From CAVROT01 sp963722905 (GTDB lineage Bacteria; Pseudomonadota; Alphaproteobacteria; Rhodobacterales; Rhodobacteraceae), in NCBI GenBank assembly GCA_963722905.1, contig CAVROT010000015.1, positions 124,001 to 188,000 of the forward strand: DNA of 64,000 nt, read 5' to 3'. The notes below the pieces were generated by a model. The model saw nothing but the letters and a program-made list of their open reading frames with translations. It was not told the origin of the DNA and did no database searches. The position numbers and the translations under genes were made by a program. Shown piece after piece: positions 25,709 to 33,735 of the stretch; position 1 is the first letter of the stretch, and each line of letters begins with the position of its first letter.

Positions 25709-27239
25709 TCCGGCCGCCGGCGACGTGACGGCACGGCGCCACTGGATCGCCGCCGCCGCCCTTGTCGTCGGGACCATCACCGCGCTGCGTCTGGCGCTGC
25801 TGACACAGGACGGCACCGACCTCTTCGTCGACGAGGCGCAGTACTGGCTGTGGGGGCAGAACCTCGACTGGGGCTATTACTCCAAGCCGCCGCTGATCGG
25901 CTGGACGCTGCGCGCGGTGACGGAGCTGGCCGGCAGCGACGACGCGTTCTGGATAAGGATGCCCGGCGCGCTGCTGCATGCCGCCGCCGCCCTCCTGCTG
26001 GGCGCTGCGGCGCACGAGGGGGTGCGGCAGGGCATCGGCGCGCACCCGGCACGTCCGGATGCGCCCGGTTCGGCCCGGTCATCGCAGGGTGCCGCCGACA
26101 CCGCGGCGCTCTGGACTGCCGCTGCCTATGCGACGCTGCCGATGGTGGCGCTCGGCAGCCTTCTCATCTCGACCGACACGGTCATGGCGCCGTTCTACGC
26201 GCTGGCGCTGTGGATGTGGCTGAGGCTCTGCCGGACGTCGGCGTTGCGGGACGCGGCCGCATGCGGCGCCGCCATCGGGCTGGCCTTCATGGCCAAGTAC
26301 GCCGGCGGCTATTTCCTGGCCGGGGCGGGGCTGGCCGCTCTCATGGTGCCCGCGCTGCGCGTGCGGTGGAGCCGGGCGGCGCTGGTCCTTGGCGTCTTCG
26401 CGGCAGTCGTGGCGCCCAACGTGGCGTGGAACCTGGGCCACGACCTCGCCACCGTCAGCCACACCGCCGACAACGTTCAGTGGGTGCGCGATGGGGCCGC
26501 CTTCGATCCCGCGCGGGGGCTGGGCTTTGTCGGGTCGCAATTCGCCGTCTTCGGTCCGGTGATGTTCGGCGCGTTGCTGATCGCGGCCGTCCGCCCCGGC
26601 GGTGCGCTCCGGCGCGGCCTGCTGTGGATGTCTATGCCGATCGTGGCGGCGATCGCGCTGCAGGCCGGACTGTCGCGCGCCTATGCCAACTGGGCGGTGG
26701 CGGCCTATTTCGCGGGCATCGTGGCGGTGGTGCCATGGCTGGCGCTGCGCTATCCGCGGTGGCTGCGCACGTCTGTCGCGGTCAACGCCGCGATCTGCGT
26801 CGCGCTGCCGCTGTCGGCCGTCTTTCCGCGCTTGATCGGAAGTGCCGACGATCCCGCGCTGTCGCGCTACCTCGGCCGGGCCGACCTGTCGCGCGCGGTG
26901 CTGGCGGCAGCGGACGCGGCGGGCGCGGCGACCGTCGTGGCGGGGCACCGCGACATCCTCGCCGACCTGTTCCATACCGGCCGCGCGGCGCGGCAAGGCC
27001 TCCGGGCCGTCCCGACCGCCGGCCGCGCGCCGCACTACTATGCCCAGACATTCCCGCTGACGGGTGCCGACCGGGGGGACGTGTTGTGGGTCGCCCGCCC
27101 CGGCGAGACGCGGTGCGGGGACAGCATGCTGGATCCGGTGGCCCGGTTCGACACCTCGGGCGGCGCCTATGCAGGGCGCGAGATCGTCGCCTACCTCGTG
27201 ACCGAAGCCTGCCGCGATGCCCTCGATCCCGCGCGCTGA
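25698..27239 (+). CDS. ArnT-like family 39 glycosyltransferase
   Basis: Polytopic GT-C glycosyltransferase of 513 residues with about ten to twelve membrane segments. The first periplasmic loop carries the catalytic DE pair in FVDEAQYWLWG (D45, E46) and DWGYYSKPPLIGW, the signature of the ArnT/PMT family. Such enzymes transfer a sugar from undecaprenyl phosphate to lipid A, protein or another acceptor on the periplasmic side. The C-terminal 130 residues form a soluble domain ending in the YYAQTFPL region. It overlaps LAB_N by 11 bases and the PAP2 gene by 23. Donor and acceptor are unknown. Confidence 0.88.
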   Translation: MTSSPAAGDVTARRHWIAAAALVVGTITALRLALLTQDGTDLFVDEAQYWLWGQNLDWGYYSKPPLIGWTLRAVTELAGSDDAFWIRMPGALLHAAAALLLGAAAHEGVRQGIGAHPARPDAPGSARSSQGAADTAALWTAAAYATLPMVALGSLLISTDTVMAPFYALALWMWLRLCRTSALRDAAACGAAIGLAFMAKYAGGYFLAGAGLAALMVPALRVRWSRAALVLGVFAAVVAPNVAWNLGHDLATVSHTADNVQWVRDGAAFDPARGLGFVGSQFAVFGPVMFGALLIAAVRPGGALRRGLLWMSMPIVAAIALQAGLSRAYANWAVAAYFAGIVAVVPWLALRYPRWLRTSVAVNAAICVALPLSAVFPRLIGSADDPALSRYLGRADLSRAVLAAADAAGAATVVAGHRDILADLFHTGRAARQGLRAVPTAGRAPHYYAQTFPLTGADRGDVLWVARPGETRCGDSMLDPVARFDTSGGAYAGREIVAYLVTEACRDALDPAR

Positions 27240-27924
27240 TCCGGCGCTGCGCCTGTCGGCGCTCCTCGCGCTGACCCATCTCGTATTCGCCGCGTGGCCG
27301 GGCATCGACCTGTGGGCCTCGGCGCTGTTCTGGGACGACGGGTTCCAGCTGGCGCGCTCCGGCCTGTTGGAGGCCGTCAGGGTCGCCATCCGCTGGGCCT
27401 CCATCGCGCTGTTTCTTGCGGCGCTGGCGGCGATGCCGCTGGCGCTCGCGCGGCGGCGGCCGGCGGTCCCGGCCCGCGTCTGGGCGGTGATCGCGGGCCT
27501 CTACCTCCTGGCTCCGGGGCTGCTGGTGAACGGCGTTCTGAAGTCCTGGTGGGGTCGTGCGCGGCCTGCCGATATCGTCCAGTTCGGGGGCACGCGGACC
27601 TTTACCCCGCCGGTCCAGATCGCCGATCAGTGCGCCTCGAACTGCTCCTTCGTCTCGGGTGAGGGCGCCGGGGCGGCGGCGATGGCCATTGCGGTGCTGC
27701 TGCTGGCGCCGGCGATCCCGGCGCCTCGCCGCCGGCCGATCGTGGCCGCCGTCGCCTGTGCAGGGGGTATCGCCGCGGCCCTTCGCGTCGCCACGGGCCG
27801 GCATTTCCTGTCGGACACCGTCTTTGCGATCCTGCTGGTCGGGCTGGTGGCGGCGGTGCTGTGGCGATGGCTGCCGGCGGGCTGGCACCCGTGGTGCGCG
27901 TTGCAGAGGGCGGGGCGCGGCTGA
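27217..27924 (+). CDS. PAP2 family phosphatase, LpxE/undecaprenyl-diphosphatase-like
   Basis: Membrane phosphatase of 235 residues with about six helices. Acid-phosphatase motifs are seen: KSWWGRARP (motif 1), CSFVSGEG (motif 2) and RVATGRHFLSD (motif 3). In motif 2 the usual catalytic His of SGH is Glu, a substitution that could change or weaken activity. Typical substrates are lipid A phosphates, polyprenyl diphosphates or phosphatidylglycerophosphate. It overlaps the end of the GT39 gene by 23 bases and closes the set. The link to carrier recycling or lipid A dephosphorylation is inference from context. Confidence 0.85.
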   Translation: MPSIPRADPALRLSALLALTHLVFAAWPGIDLWASALFWDDGFQLARSGLLEAVRVAIRWASIALFLAALAAMPLALARRRPAVPARVWAVIAGLYLLAPGLLVNGVLKSWWGRARPADIVQFGGTRTFTPPVQIADQCASNCSFVSGEGAGAAAMAIAVLLLAPAIPAPRRRPIVAAVACAGGIAAALRVATGRHFLSDTVFAILLVGLVAAVLWRWLPAGWHPWCALQRAGRG

Positions 27925-28054
27925 AGGCCGCCCCCTCTCCTTTTTCACACGGAAACACTGCGTATTCCGCGCCGATCCGGCCCCGTGTCGTCGGTTCCTT
28001 AACCCCCCTCGTCTAGGAGCGGCGCGGACGGGTGGCGGTGTACGGGGTGGCGCG

Positions 28055-29650
28055 ATGCAGATGACGGTGACCGACGGTTTCGCCGGCGAGGCGACGAACG
28101 GAGGGTTTTTCAACGGTATCTTCCAGATCGCGCAATTCGATCCGGCCTTGGGGACGTTGCTGGGCGTCGATCTCGTGCTCGATACCGGGTTCGAGACGTC
28201 GGGGATCCTCATCGCCGATACCGGTTCGGTCCAGCCGGTCCAGGGAAGCGTGATGTCGGAATACATCCTCGTCCTTGACGAGGCACGGACCAGCGTCGTC
28301 GACAATCCCCCCACCGTCGCGATGTCGCCGGCATCGGGCCCGGTCGACGTGCCGCATGGCGGCAAGACGCCCCTGTCGCTGGAGGGGGCGGCGACCAGCG
28401 GCGTCGTGCCGGTATCGTCCACGGGCGCCTTCATCGGGTCCGGCACCGTCGATCTGCCCTACACGGCCGCTTCGACCACCTTCACCGATGGCGTCGGTGT
28501 CTCCCTCGCCAGCGACGACACATTCACGAACGCCAACGCGGGAATGCTGAGCGTGATCTACAGCTTCGACCCGGCCGGCGGTCCCGTCGTCCTTTCGGGC
28601 GGCCCGGACACCGGCGACAGTCCGGCCGTCTCGGACCCCGGCGATGTGCCGATTGCCCTGTCCGCCGGCGATGTGCCGATTGCCCTGTCCGCCGGCGATG
28701 TTCCAACGGGCACGGACGCCGGTTCGCTACTGACGGGCACGGCAGCGGGCGACATTCTGTCCGGGGGGACGGGCGACGATACGTTGCTGGGCGGCCTGGG
28801 CGACGACCGTCTGGACGGCGGGGCCGGACGCGACAGGCTGGACGGTGGCACCGGGAACGACACGGTCTCGGGCGGCGTCGGCGACGACGCGCTGCTGGGT
28901 CGCGACGGCGACGACCGACTGAACGGCGGCGACGGGCACGACGACATCGCCGCGGCGGCCGGCAACGACGTTCTGCGCGGAGGGCAGGGGAACGATTCAT
29001 TGGGCGGCGGCGACGGGAACGACGACCTCGGCGGCGGCGACGGCAACGACGTGATGGGCGGCGGCACCGGTGCCGACATCCTCGACGGGGGCGCGGGGAA
29101 GGACGCGATGTCGGGCGGCTACGGCACCGATCTGGTCGTTGGCGGCGGCGGCGACGATACGCTGGCGGGGTCCTTTGGCGCCGATACGGTGCAGGGCGGG
29201 GCGGGCGACGACGTCCTTGGCGGCGGCGGCGGCGGCGACAGGCTGCGCGGCGGGGCCGGGGACGACGTGATCGGTGCCGGCGCGGGCGACGACACGGCCT
29301 TCGGCGAGGCGGGCGACGATTTTCTTGGCGGCGGCGCGGGCGACGATGTGCTGAAGGGGGGCAGCGGTGCCGACACGCTGAACGGCGGCGACGGCGACGA
29401 TCTGCTGGTGGGCGGAGGCGGCGCCGACGTCTTTGTCTTCAACGCCTTCCGTGCCGGCGAGGTCGACGTCGTCGCCGGCTTCGACGACGGCGCCGACACC
29501 ATCCGCCTTCACGGCGTCGACGGCGGGTTCGCCGCGCTGAGCCTCGCCGTGGCGGGAAACGGGACGGTCCTTCTCTACGAGGGGCACGAGATACGCATCC
29601 AGGCGACGTCGCCTGCAGAAATCGACGCCGCCGACTTCGTCTTCACCTGA
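28055..29650 (+). CDS. RTX-type secreted calcium-binding protein with choice-of-anchor-type N-terminal domain
   Basis: Very acidic protein of 531 residues without a Sec signal. Residues 1-190 form a beta-rich domain with FNGIFQIAQFDPALGTLLGVDLV, as in choice-of-anchor E proteins. A short linker contains an exact 27-base duplication. Residues 225-450 are about 20 GGxGxDxLx-type nonapeptides (GGTGDDTLL, GGAGDDVLG), which bind calcium as a beta-roll. The end (ADVFVFNAF, then FDDGADTIRLHG) matches the serralysin-like type I secretion region. ATG 28055 is chosen; no type I secretion genes are near. Role unknown, probably cell surface or extracellular. Confidence 0.85.
   Translation: MQMTVTDGFAGEATNGGFFNGIFQIAQFDPALGTLLGVDLVLDTGFETSGILIADTGSVQPVQGSVMSEYILVLDEARTSVVDNPPTVAMSPASGPVDVPHGGKTPLSLEGAATSGVVPVSSTGAFIGSGTVDLPYTAASTTFTDGVGVSLASDDTFTNANAGMLSVIYSFDPAGGPVVLSGGPDTGDSPAVSDPGDVPIALSAGDVPIALSAGDVPTGTDAGSLLTGTAAGDILSGGTGDDTLLGGLGDDRLDGGAGRDRLDGGTGNDTVSGGVGDDALLGRDGDDRLNGGDGHDDIAAAAGNDVLRGGQGNDSLGGGDGNDDLGGGDGNDVMGGGTGADILDGGAGKDAMSGGYGTDLVVGGGGDDTLAGSFGADTVQGGAGDDVLGGGGGGDRLRGGAGDDVIGAGAGDDTAFGEAGDDFLGGGAGDDVLKGGSGADTLNGGDGDDLLVGGGGADVFVFNAFRAGEVDVVAGFDDGADTIRLHGVDGGFAALSLAVAGNGTVLLYEGHEIRIQATSPAEIDAADFVFT
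28640..28693 (+). repeat. exact 27-bp tandem duplication inside the RTX gene
   Basis: Two identical 27-base units (28640-28666 and 28667-28693) code for the nonapeptide GDVPIALSA twice, and the next codons begin a third copy. The unit keeps the reading frame, so it looks like recent slippage in the linker before the calcium-binding repeats. Confidence 0.9.
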
Positions 29651-29693
29651 TCTGCGTGGCGGGCGGAGGTGTGCCGCGTCGCGAAGGCCGCCT

Positions 29694-30722
29694 CTAGGAC
29701 CAGTCCGACAGGCCCGTGCCGACGGCATCCGCCACGGACGCGAAACCGGCCTCGGCCAGCAGCGCGTCGAGGCCGTGCGCGATCTCTCCGGCCAGCGACA
29801 GGCCACCCCAGACCAGCGCGGAATAGAGCTGCACGGCGGACGCTCCCGCCCGGATCTTCGCCATGGCCTGCACGGCCGAACCCACGCCGCCGACGCCGAC
29901 GAGGGGCACCCGTCCGTCGGCCGCGCGCGCAAGCACCGCCAGGGCGTGGGTGGACATCTCGAACAGGGGCTGACCCGACAGGCCGCCTTCGGGCGTGGCC
30001 GTCGTGTTGGTGGCGACGATGGCGTCGATCCCGGACGCCGCCGCGATCTGCGCGATCTCGCACAGCGCCGCGTCGCAGAGATCCGGCGCGACCTTCAGGA
30101 ACAGCGGTATCCGGCGCGCCAGCCCGTCCCGCGCCGCCGTCACGGCGCCCAGCAGAGGCACCAAGGCGTCCGCGGCCTGAAGGTCGCGCAACCCCGCGGT
30201 GTTGGGCGAGGACACATTGACCGTCGCGAAGTCCACCGCGCCGGCGGCACGGTGCAGCACCGCGACGTAATCCCCCGCCCGGTCGGCGCTGTCCTTGTTC
30301 GCCCCGAGGTTCAGCCCCACCGGCACCGCGCGCGGCGTGCCCGCCAGACGGTCGGCGATGGCCGCCACCCCGTCGTTGTTGAAGCCGAACCGGTTCACCA
30401 CCGCCCGGCGTCCGCCGTCGCGAAAGAGCCGCGGCCGGGGGTTGCCGGGCTGGGCGTGCGGCGTGGCGGCGCCGACCTCCATCCAGCCGAACCCGCTGCG
30501 CGAAAGCGGCCCCACGGCGACGGCGTTCTTGTCGTATCCTGCCGCCAGCCCGACCGGGTTGGGCAGTCTCAGACCCGCCAGCGACGTAGCCAGACGCGGC
30601 GAGGTGACCGGCCCCGGCGCAGGCACCAGACCCAACCGCATCGCCCGCAGGCTGAGCCCGTGGGCGCGTTCGGGATCCATCCGGTGCAGGGCAGTCAGCG
30701 CGATCCGCTCCAGCGGGGTCAC
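29694..30722 (-). CDS. pyrD: dihydroorotate dehydrogenase (quinone), class 2
   Basis: Oxidises dihydroorotate to orotate in pyrimidine synthesis and passes electrons to quinone at the inner membrane. The protein has 342 residues. The N-terminal helix (LERIALTALHRMDPERAHGL) is the membrane-associated extension of class 2. The core has GLAAGYDKNA, NRFGFNNDG, NVSSPNTAGLR with catalytic Ser, NTT, and the FMN-phosphate segment VGVGGVGSA. It starts at GTG 30722, which overlaps the stop of the DUF952 gene (GTGA), so the two are coupled. Confidence 0.95.
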   Translation of the reverse strand: MTPLERIALTALHRMDPERAHGLSLRAMRLGLVPAPGPVTSPRLATSLAGLRLPNPVGLAAGYDKNAVAVGPLSRSGFGWMEVGAATPHAQPGNPRPRLFRDGGRRAVVNRFGFNNDGVAAIADRLAGTPRAVPVGLNLGANKDSADRAGDYVAVLHRAAGAVDFATVNVSSPNTAGLRDLQAADALVPLLGAVTAARDGLARRIPLFLKVAPDLCDAALCEIAQIAAASGIDAIVATNTTATPEGGLSGQPLFEMSTHALAVLARAADGRVPLVGVGGVGSAVQAMAKIRAGASAVQLYSALVWGGLSLAGEIAHGLDALLAEAGFASVADAVGTGLSDWS

Positions 30723-31066
30723 GCCAATCCGTCCGGCAGGACGTGCCGCCCGTCCTCCAGCGCGATCGGCCGGTGCCACGTCACGTCGTCCATCGTCATC
30801 GCGCGGTAGAGGTGGGGGAAGTCCGCGCCGCCGCGCGACCTCTCCCACCGGATCGCGTCGCCGGCGGCGTCGATGTCGACGGCGACGAGGACCAGCCCGG
30901 CCTCGCCCGCGAAATGGCGCGCCAGCGTTTCCCGTACCTGGGCGGCGGTCGACATGTGGATATAGCCGTCCGCGCGGTCCACGGGTGCGCCGTCCGTCTT
31001 GCCGTCGGCGCAGAGGACCTGCCATTCGGCGGCGCGGAATATCTTGTAGGCCAGCATCGCGGCCAT
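30719..31066 (-). CDS. DUF952 domain-containing protein
   Basis: Small soluble protein of 115 residues covering the DUF952 fold. Blocks typical of the family are the start YKIFRAAEW, the DGYIHMSTAAQVRETLARHF region and the end FPHLYRAM followed by DDV. The family occurs widely as a single domain, and its activity is not established. It overlaps pyrD by 4 bases and is read first, an arrangement common in Rhodobacterales. A second ATG lies 9 bases in, giving MLAYK. There is no evidence for a part in pyrimidine metabolism beyond position. Confidence 0.87.
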   Translation of the reverse strand: MAAMLAYKIFRAAEWQVLCADGKTDGAPVDRADGYIHMSTAAQVRETLARHFAGEAGLVLVAVDIDAAGDAIRWERSRGGADFPHLYRAMTMDDVTWHRPIALEDGRHVLPDGLA

Positions 31067-31194
31067 GTGCCCGTCCGGCGGGCGCCGGTCAACCGGTCGC
31101 GTTCCACCCGCCGCGGGTGTATGGGTGCGCTTTGACAGCGGCGGCAGGCGCCCGCACGCTGCCGTATCGGAATCACCCCCTCCAGGAGGCCACG

Positions 31195-32754
31195 ATGCCC
31201 AGACACCTGCTTCTTTCCGCTGCCGCCCTTGCGCTCACGGCCGGCTCGGCCGCGGCCGAGTTCAAGATGACCGTCCTGCACACCAACGACTTCCATTCGC
31301 GATTCGAACCCATCAGCCAGTACGACGGCCCCTGCGCGCCCGAGGACAACGCCGCCGGCGAATGCTTCGGCGGCTGGGCGCGGCTCGTCACCGCCATCGA
31401 AGACGCGAAGGCGCGTGCCGAGAACCCGATCCTCGTTGACGGGGGCGACCAGTTCCAGGGGTCGCTCTTCTACACCCAGTACAAGGGCAAGCTCGCGGCC
31501 GAGATGATGAACGCGCTGGGCTACGACGGCATGACTGTGGGCAACCACGAGTTCGACGACGGCCCCGAGGTGCTTCAGTCCTTCGCCCAGACGATCGAGT
31601 TCCCGATCCTGATGTCCAACGCCGACGTCTCGGGCGAGCCGCTTCTGGCCGACGTGATCGAGAAATCGACCGTGATCGAGGTGGGCGGCGAGCGGATCGG
31701 CCTGATCGGCCTCACCCCGCAGGACACCGACGAGCTGGCGTCGCCCGGGCCGAACGTGACCTTCTCGGATCCCGCGCCGGCCGTGCAGGCCGAGGTGGAT
31801 CGCCTGACCGCCGACGGCGTGAACAAGATCGTCGTGCTCAGCCATTCGTCCTATCGCGTCGACCAGTCGGTGGCCGAGAACACCACCGGCGTCGACGTGA
31901 TCGTGGGCGGCCACTCCAACACGCTGCTGGGCGACATGGAGGGCGCCGAGGGACCGTATCCGACGATGGTCGGCGACACGGCCATCGTCCAGGCCTATGC
32001 CTACGGCAAGTACCTGGGCGAGCTGAACGTCACCTTCGACGATGACGGTGTCGTTACCTCGGCCACCGGCGCGCCTATAATCATCGACGCCTCCGTGACC
32101 GAGAACGCCGACGTGGTCGCGCGGGTCGCCGAGGCGGCGGAGCCGCTCAACGAGATCCGCAATCGCGTCGTGGCCGAAACGGGAAGCGAGATCGTCGGCG
32201 TGCGCGAGGACTGCCGTGCCCGTGAATGCGCCATGGGCAACCTGATCGCCGACGCCATGCTGGCCCGCACGAAGGACCAGGGCGTCGAGGTCGCGATCCA
32301 GAACGGCGGCGGCATCCGCGCCAGCATCGACGCGGGCGAGGTCACCATGGGCGAGGTGCTGACGGTGCTGCCGTTCCAGAACACGTTGTCGACGTTCGAG
32401 GTGACGGGCGCGGTGCTGAAGGCGGCGCTCGAGAACGGCGTGAGCCAGATCGAGGAGGGTGCCGGACGCTTCCCGCAGGTGGCCGGCATGACGTTCGCCT
32501 TCGACGCGTCCCAACCGGCGGGCGAGCGGGTGAGCGACGTCATGGTCGGCGGAGCGCCGCTGGACGAGGCGGCGACCTACGGCGTTGTCTCCAACAACTA
32601 CGTCCGCAACGGTGGCGACGGCTACGACATGTTCATCGACGCGGCGAACGCCTATGACTTCGGGCCGGACCTTGCCGATGTGACGGCCGAGTTCCTGGCC
32701 GCGCAGGGCCCCTACGAGCCCTATACCGACGGCCGCATCACGGTCGTGAACTGA
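31195..32754 (+). CDS. periplasmic 5'-nucleotidase / metallophosphatase
   Basis: UshA-like enzyme of 519 residues that dephosphorylates nucleotides or other phosphoesters in the periplasm. A signal peptide (LLLSAAALALTAGSAAA) precedes the metallophosphatase domain with HTNDFHSRFEP, DGGDQFQGS, GNHEFDDG, LSHSSYRVD and GGHSNTLL, which supply the two-metal site. The C-terminal nucleotide-binding domain has NGGGIRASI and the later segments LPFQNTLSTFEV and NNYVRNGGDGYDMF. ATG 31195 follows AGGAGG (31184-31189) at 5 bases. It is acidic and less G+C-biased than its neighbours, as usual for highly exported proteins. Confidence 0.93.
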   Translation: MPRHLLLSAAALALTAGSAAAEFKMTVLHTNDFHSRFEPISQYDGPCAPEDNAAGECFGGWARLVTAIEDAKARAENPILVDGGDQFQGSLFYTQYKGKLAAEMMNALGYDGMTVGNHEFDDGPEVLQSFAQTIEFPILMSNADVSGEPLLADVIEKSTVIEVGGERIGLIGLTPQDTDELASPGPNVTFSDPAPAVQAEVDRLTADGVNKIVVLSHSSYRVDQSVAENTTGVDVIVGGHSNTLLGDMEGAEGPYPTMVGDTAIVQAYAYGKYLGELNVTFDDDGVVTSATGAPIIIDASVTENADVVARVAEAAEPLNEIRNRVVAETGSEIVGVREDCRARECAMGNLIADAMLARTKDQGVEVAIQNGGGIRASIDAGEVTMGEVLTVLPFQNTLSTFEVTGAVLKAALENGVSQIEEGAGRFPQVAGMTFAFDASQPAGERVSDVMVGGAPLDEAATYGVVSNNYVRNGGDGYDMFIDAANAYDFGPDLADVTAEFLAAQGPYEPYTDGRITVVN

Positions 32755-32812
32755 GGCTGCCGGGCCGGGCGCCGGTTGGGCGCCTGGCCCGGCGATCACC
32801 GGGGGCGGGACG

Positions 32813-33484
32813 ATGTGCGGCCGATACGTGATGACCCTCCCGCACGAGGCGATGGCGCGGCTTTTCGAGGCCGCGCCCGCCAACGACCTGCCGCACGTGC
32901 CGAACTGGAACGTCTGCCCGACCCAGCAGATCTCGGCCGTCCGGTCGCGCGACGGGGCGCGGCACCTCGTGTCGATGCGCTGGGGCTTCGTGCCGCACTG
33001 GGCGAGGGCGGCGAACGACGGACCGCTGATCATCAACGCCCGGGCCGAGACGCTGGCCGAGAAGCCTGCCTTTCGCGCCGCGGCCCGCGAGCGTCGCTGC
33101 CTGCTTCCCGCCACGGGCTACTACGAGTGGACCAGGGACGCCGAAGGCAACCGGCTGCCCTGGTACATCCGCTCTGCGGACGAAACGCCGCTGGCCTTCG
33201 CCGGGCTCTGGCAGGGCTGGGGCGCGGATGGCGCGCCGACATGCGCCATCGTCACCACGGCTGCAAACGCCGGGACGGGGCGCATCCACCACCGCATGCC
33301 GCTTGCACTGGCCCCGAAGGACTGGCCGCTCTGGCTGGGCGAGGCGGGGCAGGGCGCCGCCCGCCTGATGGTTCCGGCTCCTGAAGGCGGACTGTCGATG
33401 CACCGGGTCGGGCACGCGGTAAACTCCAGCCGCGCGTCCGGCGCCGACCTGGTCCATCCGGTGGACGGAGCCGTCGATACCTGA
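32813..33484 (+). CDS. SOS response-associated peptidase family (SRAP/YedK/HMCES) protein
   Basis: Protein of 223 residues that in known members forms a covalent thiazolidine bond with abasic sites in single-stranded DNA. The catalytic Cys is residue 2 (MCGRYVM) and becomes N-terminal after Met removal. The other active-site residues are seen: Asn75 and Arg77 (NARAET), Glu105 (GYYEW) and His160 (HHRMP). The length and ending fit the family. It is monocistronic and is followed by tandem repeats and a strong hairpin. Confidence 0.93.
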   Translation: MCGRYVMTLPHEAMARLFEAAPANDLPHVPNWNVCPTQQISAVRSRDGARHLVSMRWGFVPHWARAANDGPLIINARAETLAEKPAFRAAARERRCLLPATGYYEWTRDAEGNRLPWYIRSADETPLAFAGLWQGWGADGAPTCAIVTTAANAGTGRIHHRMPLALAPKDWPLWLGEAGQGAARLMVPAPEGGLSMHRVGHAVNSSRASGADLVHPVDGAVDT

Positions 33485-33573
33485 CGAAATCGCGGGGCCC
33501 GACGAAATCGCGGGGCCTTACGGAATCGCGTGGCATTACGGAATTGCGGCGCCTTGCGGAATTGCGGGCCGTG
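33484..33573 (+). repeat. five imperfect 18-bp tandem repeats
   Basis: Units begin at 33484, 33502, 33520, 33538 and 33556. The first is ACGAAATCGCGGGGCCCG. Copies drift progressively (GAAATCG, GGAATCG, GGAATTG) from the gene outward. The repeat starts at the stop codon of the SRAP gene and runs into the hairpin at 33564-33590. Confidence 0.85.
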
Positions 33574-33590
33574 CCGATGGCACGGCCCGC
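33564..33590 (+). terminator. 12-bp perfect hairpin between convergent genes
   Basis: Perfect arms GCGGGCCGTGCC and GGCACGGCCCGC enclose a 3-base loop GAT. It lies between the ends of the SRAP gene and the lipoprotein gene, so it can act for both strands. No T-run follows, but the stem is the strongest in the window. Confidence 0.55.
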
Positions 33591-33735
33591 GGCCAGAAAC
33601 GTGAACGCCCGCAATAGGACGCCGAACCGATGCAAAAGCCCGGGGAGACCGCTGCGCCGGCATGCCATCCGATACCGCGCCATCGTGTCATGCGCGTGAC
33701 GCCCCGATGACGGAGGCTTTACGCGGCAGGGACGG

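Noticed and set aside
31132..31137. TTGACA upstream of the 5'-nucleotidase gene as a -35 box
   Set aside because: A perfect hexamer, but no reasonable -10 box lies 16-19 bases downstream, so I do not call a promoter.
31295..31312. A GATTCGAACCC string like a tRNA T-arm
   Set aside because: It is inside the 5'-nucleotidase coding region (residues SRFEPIS), and no matching cloverleaf is present.
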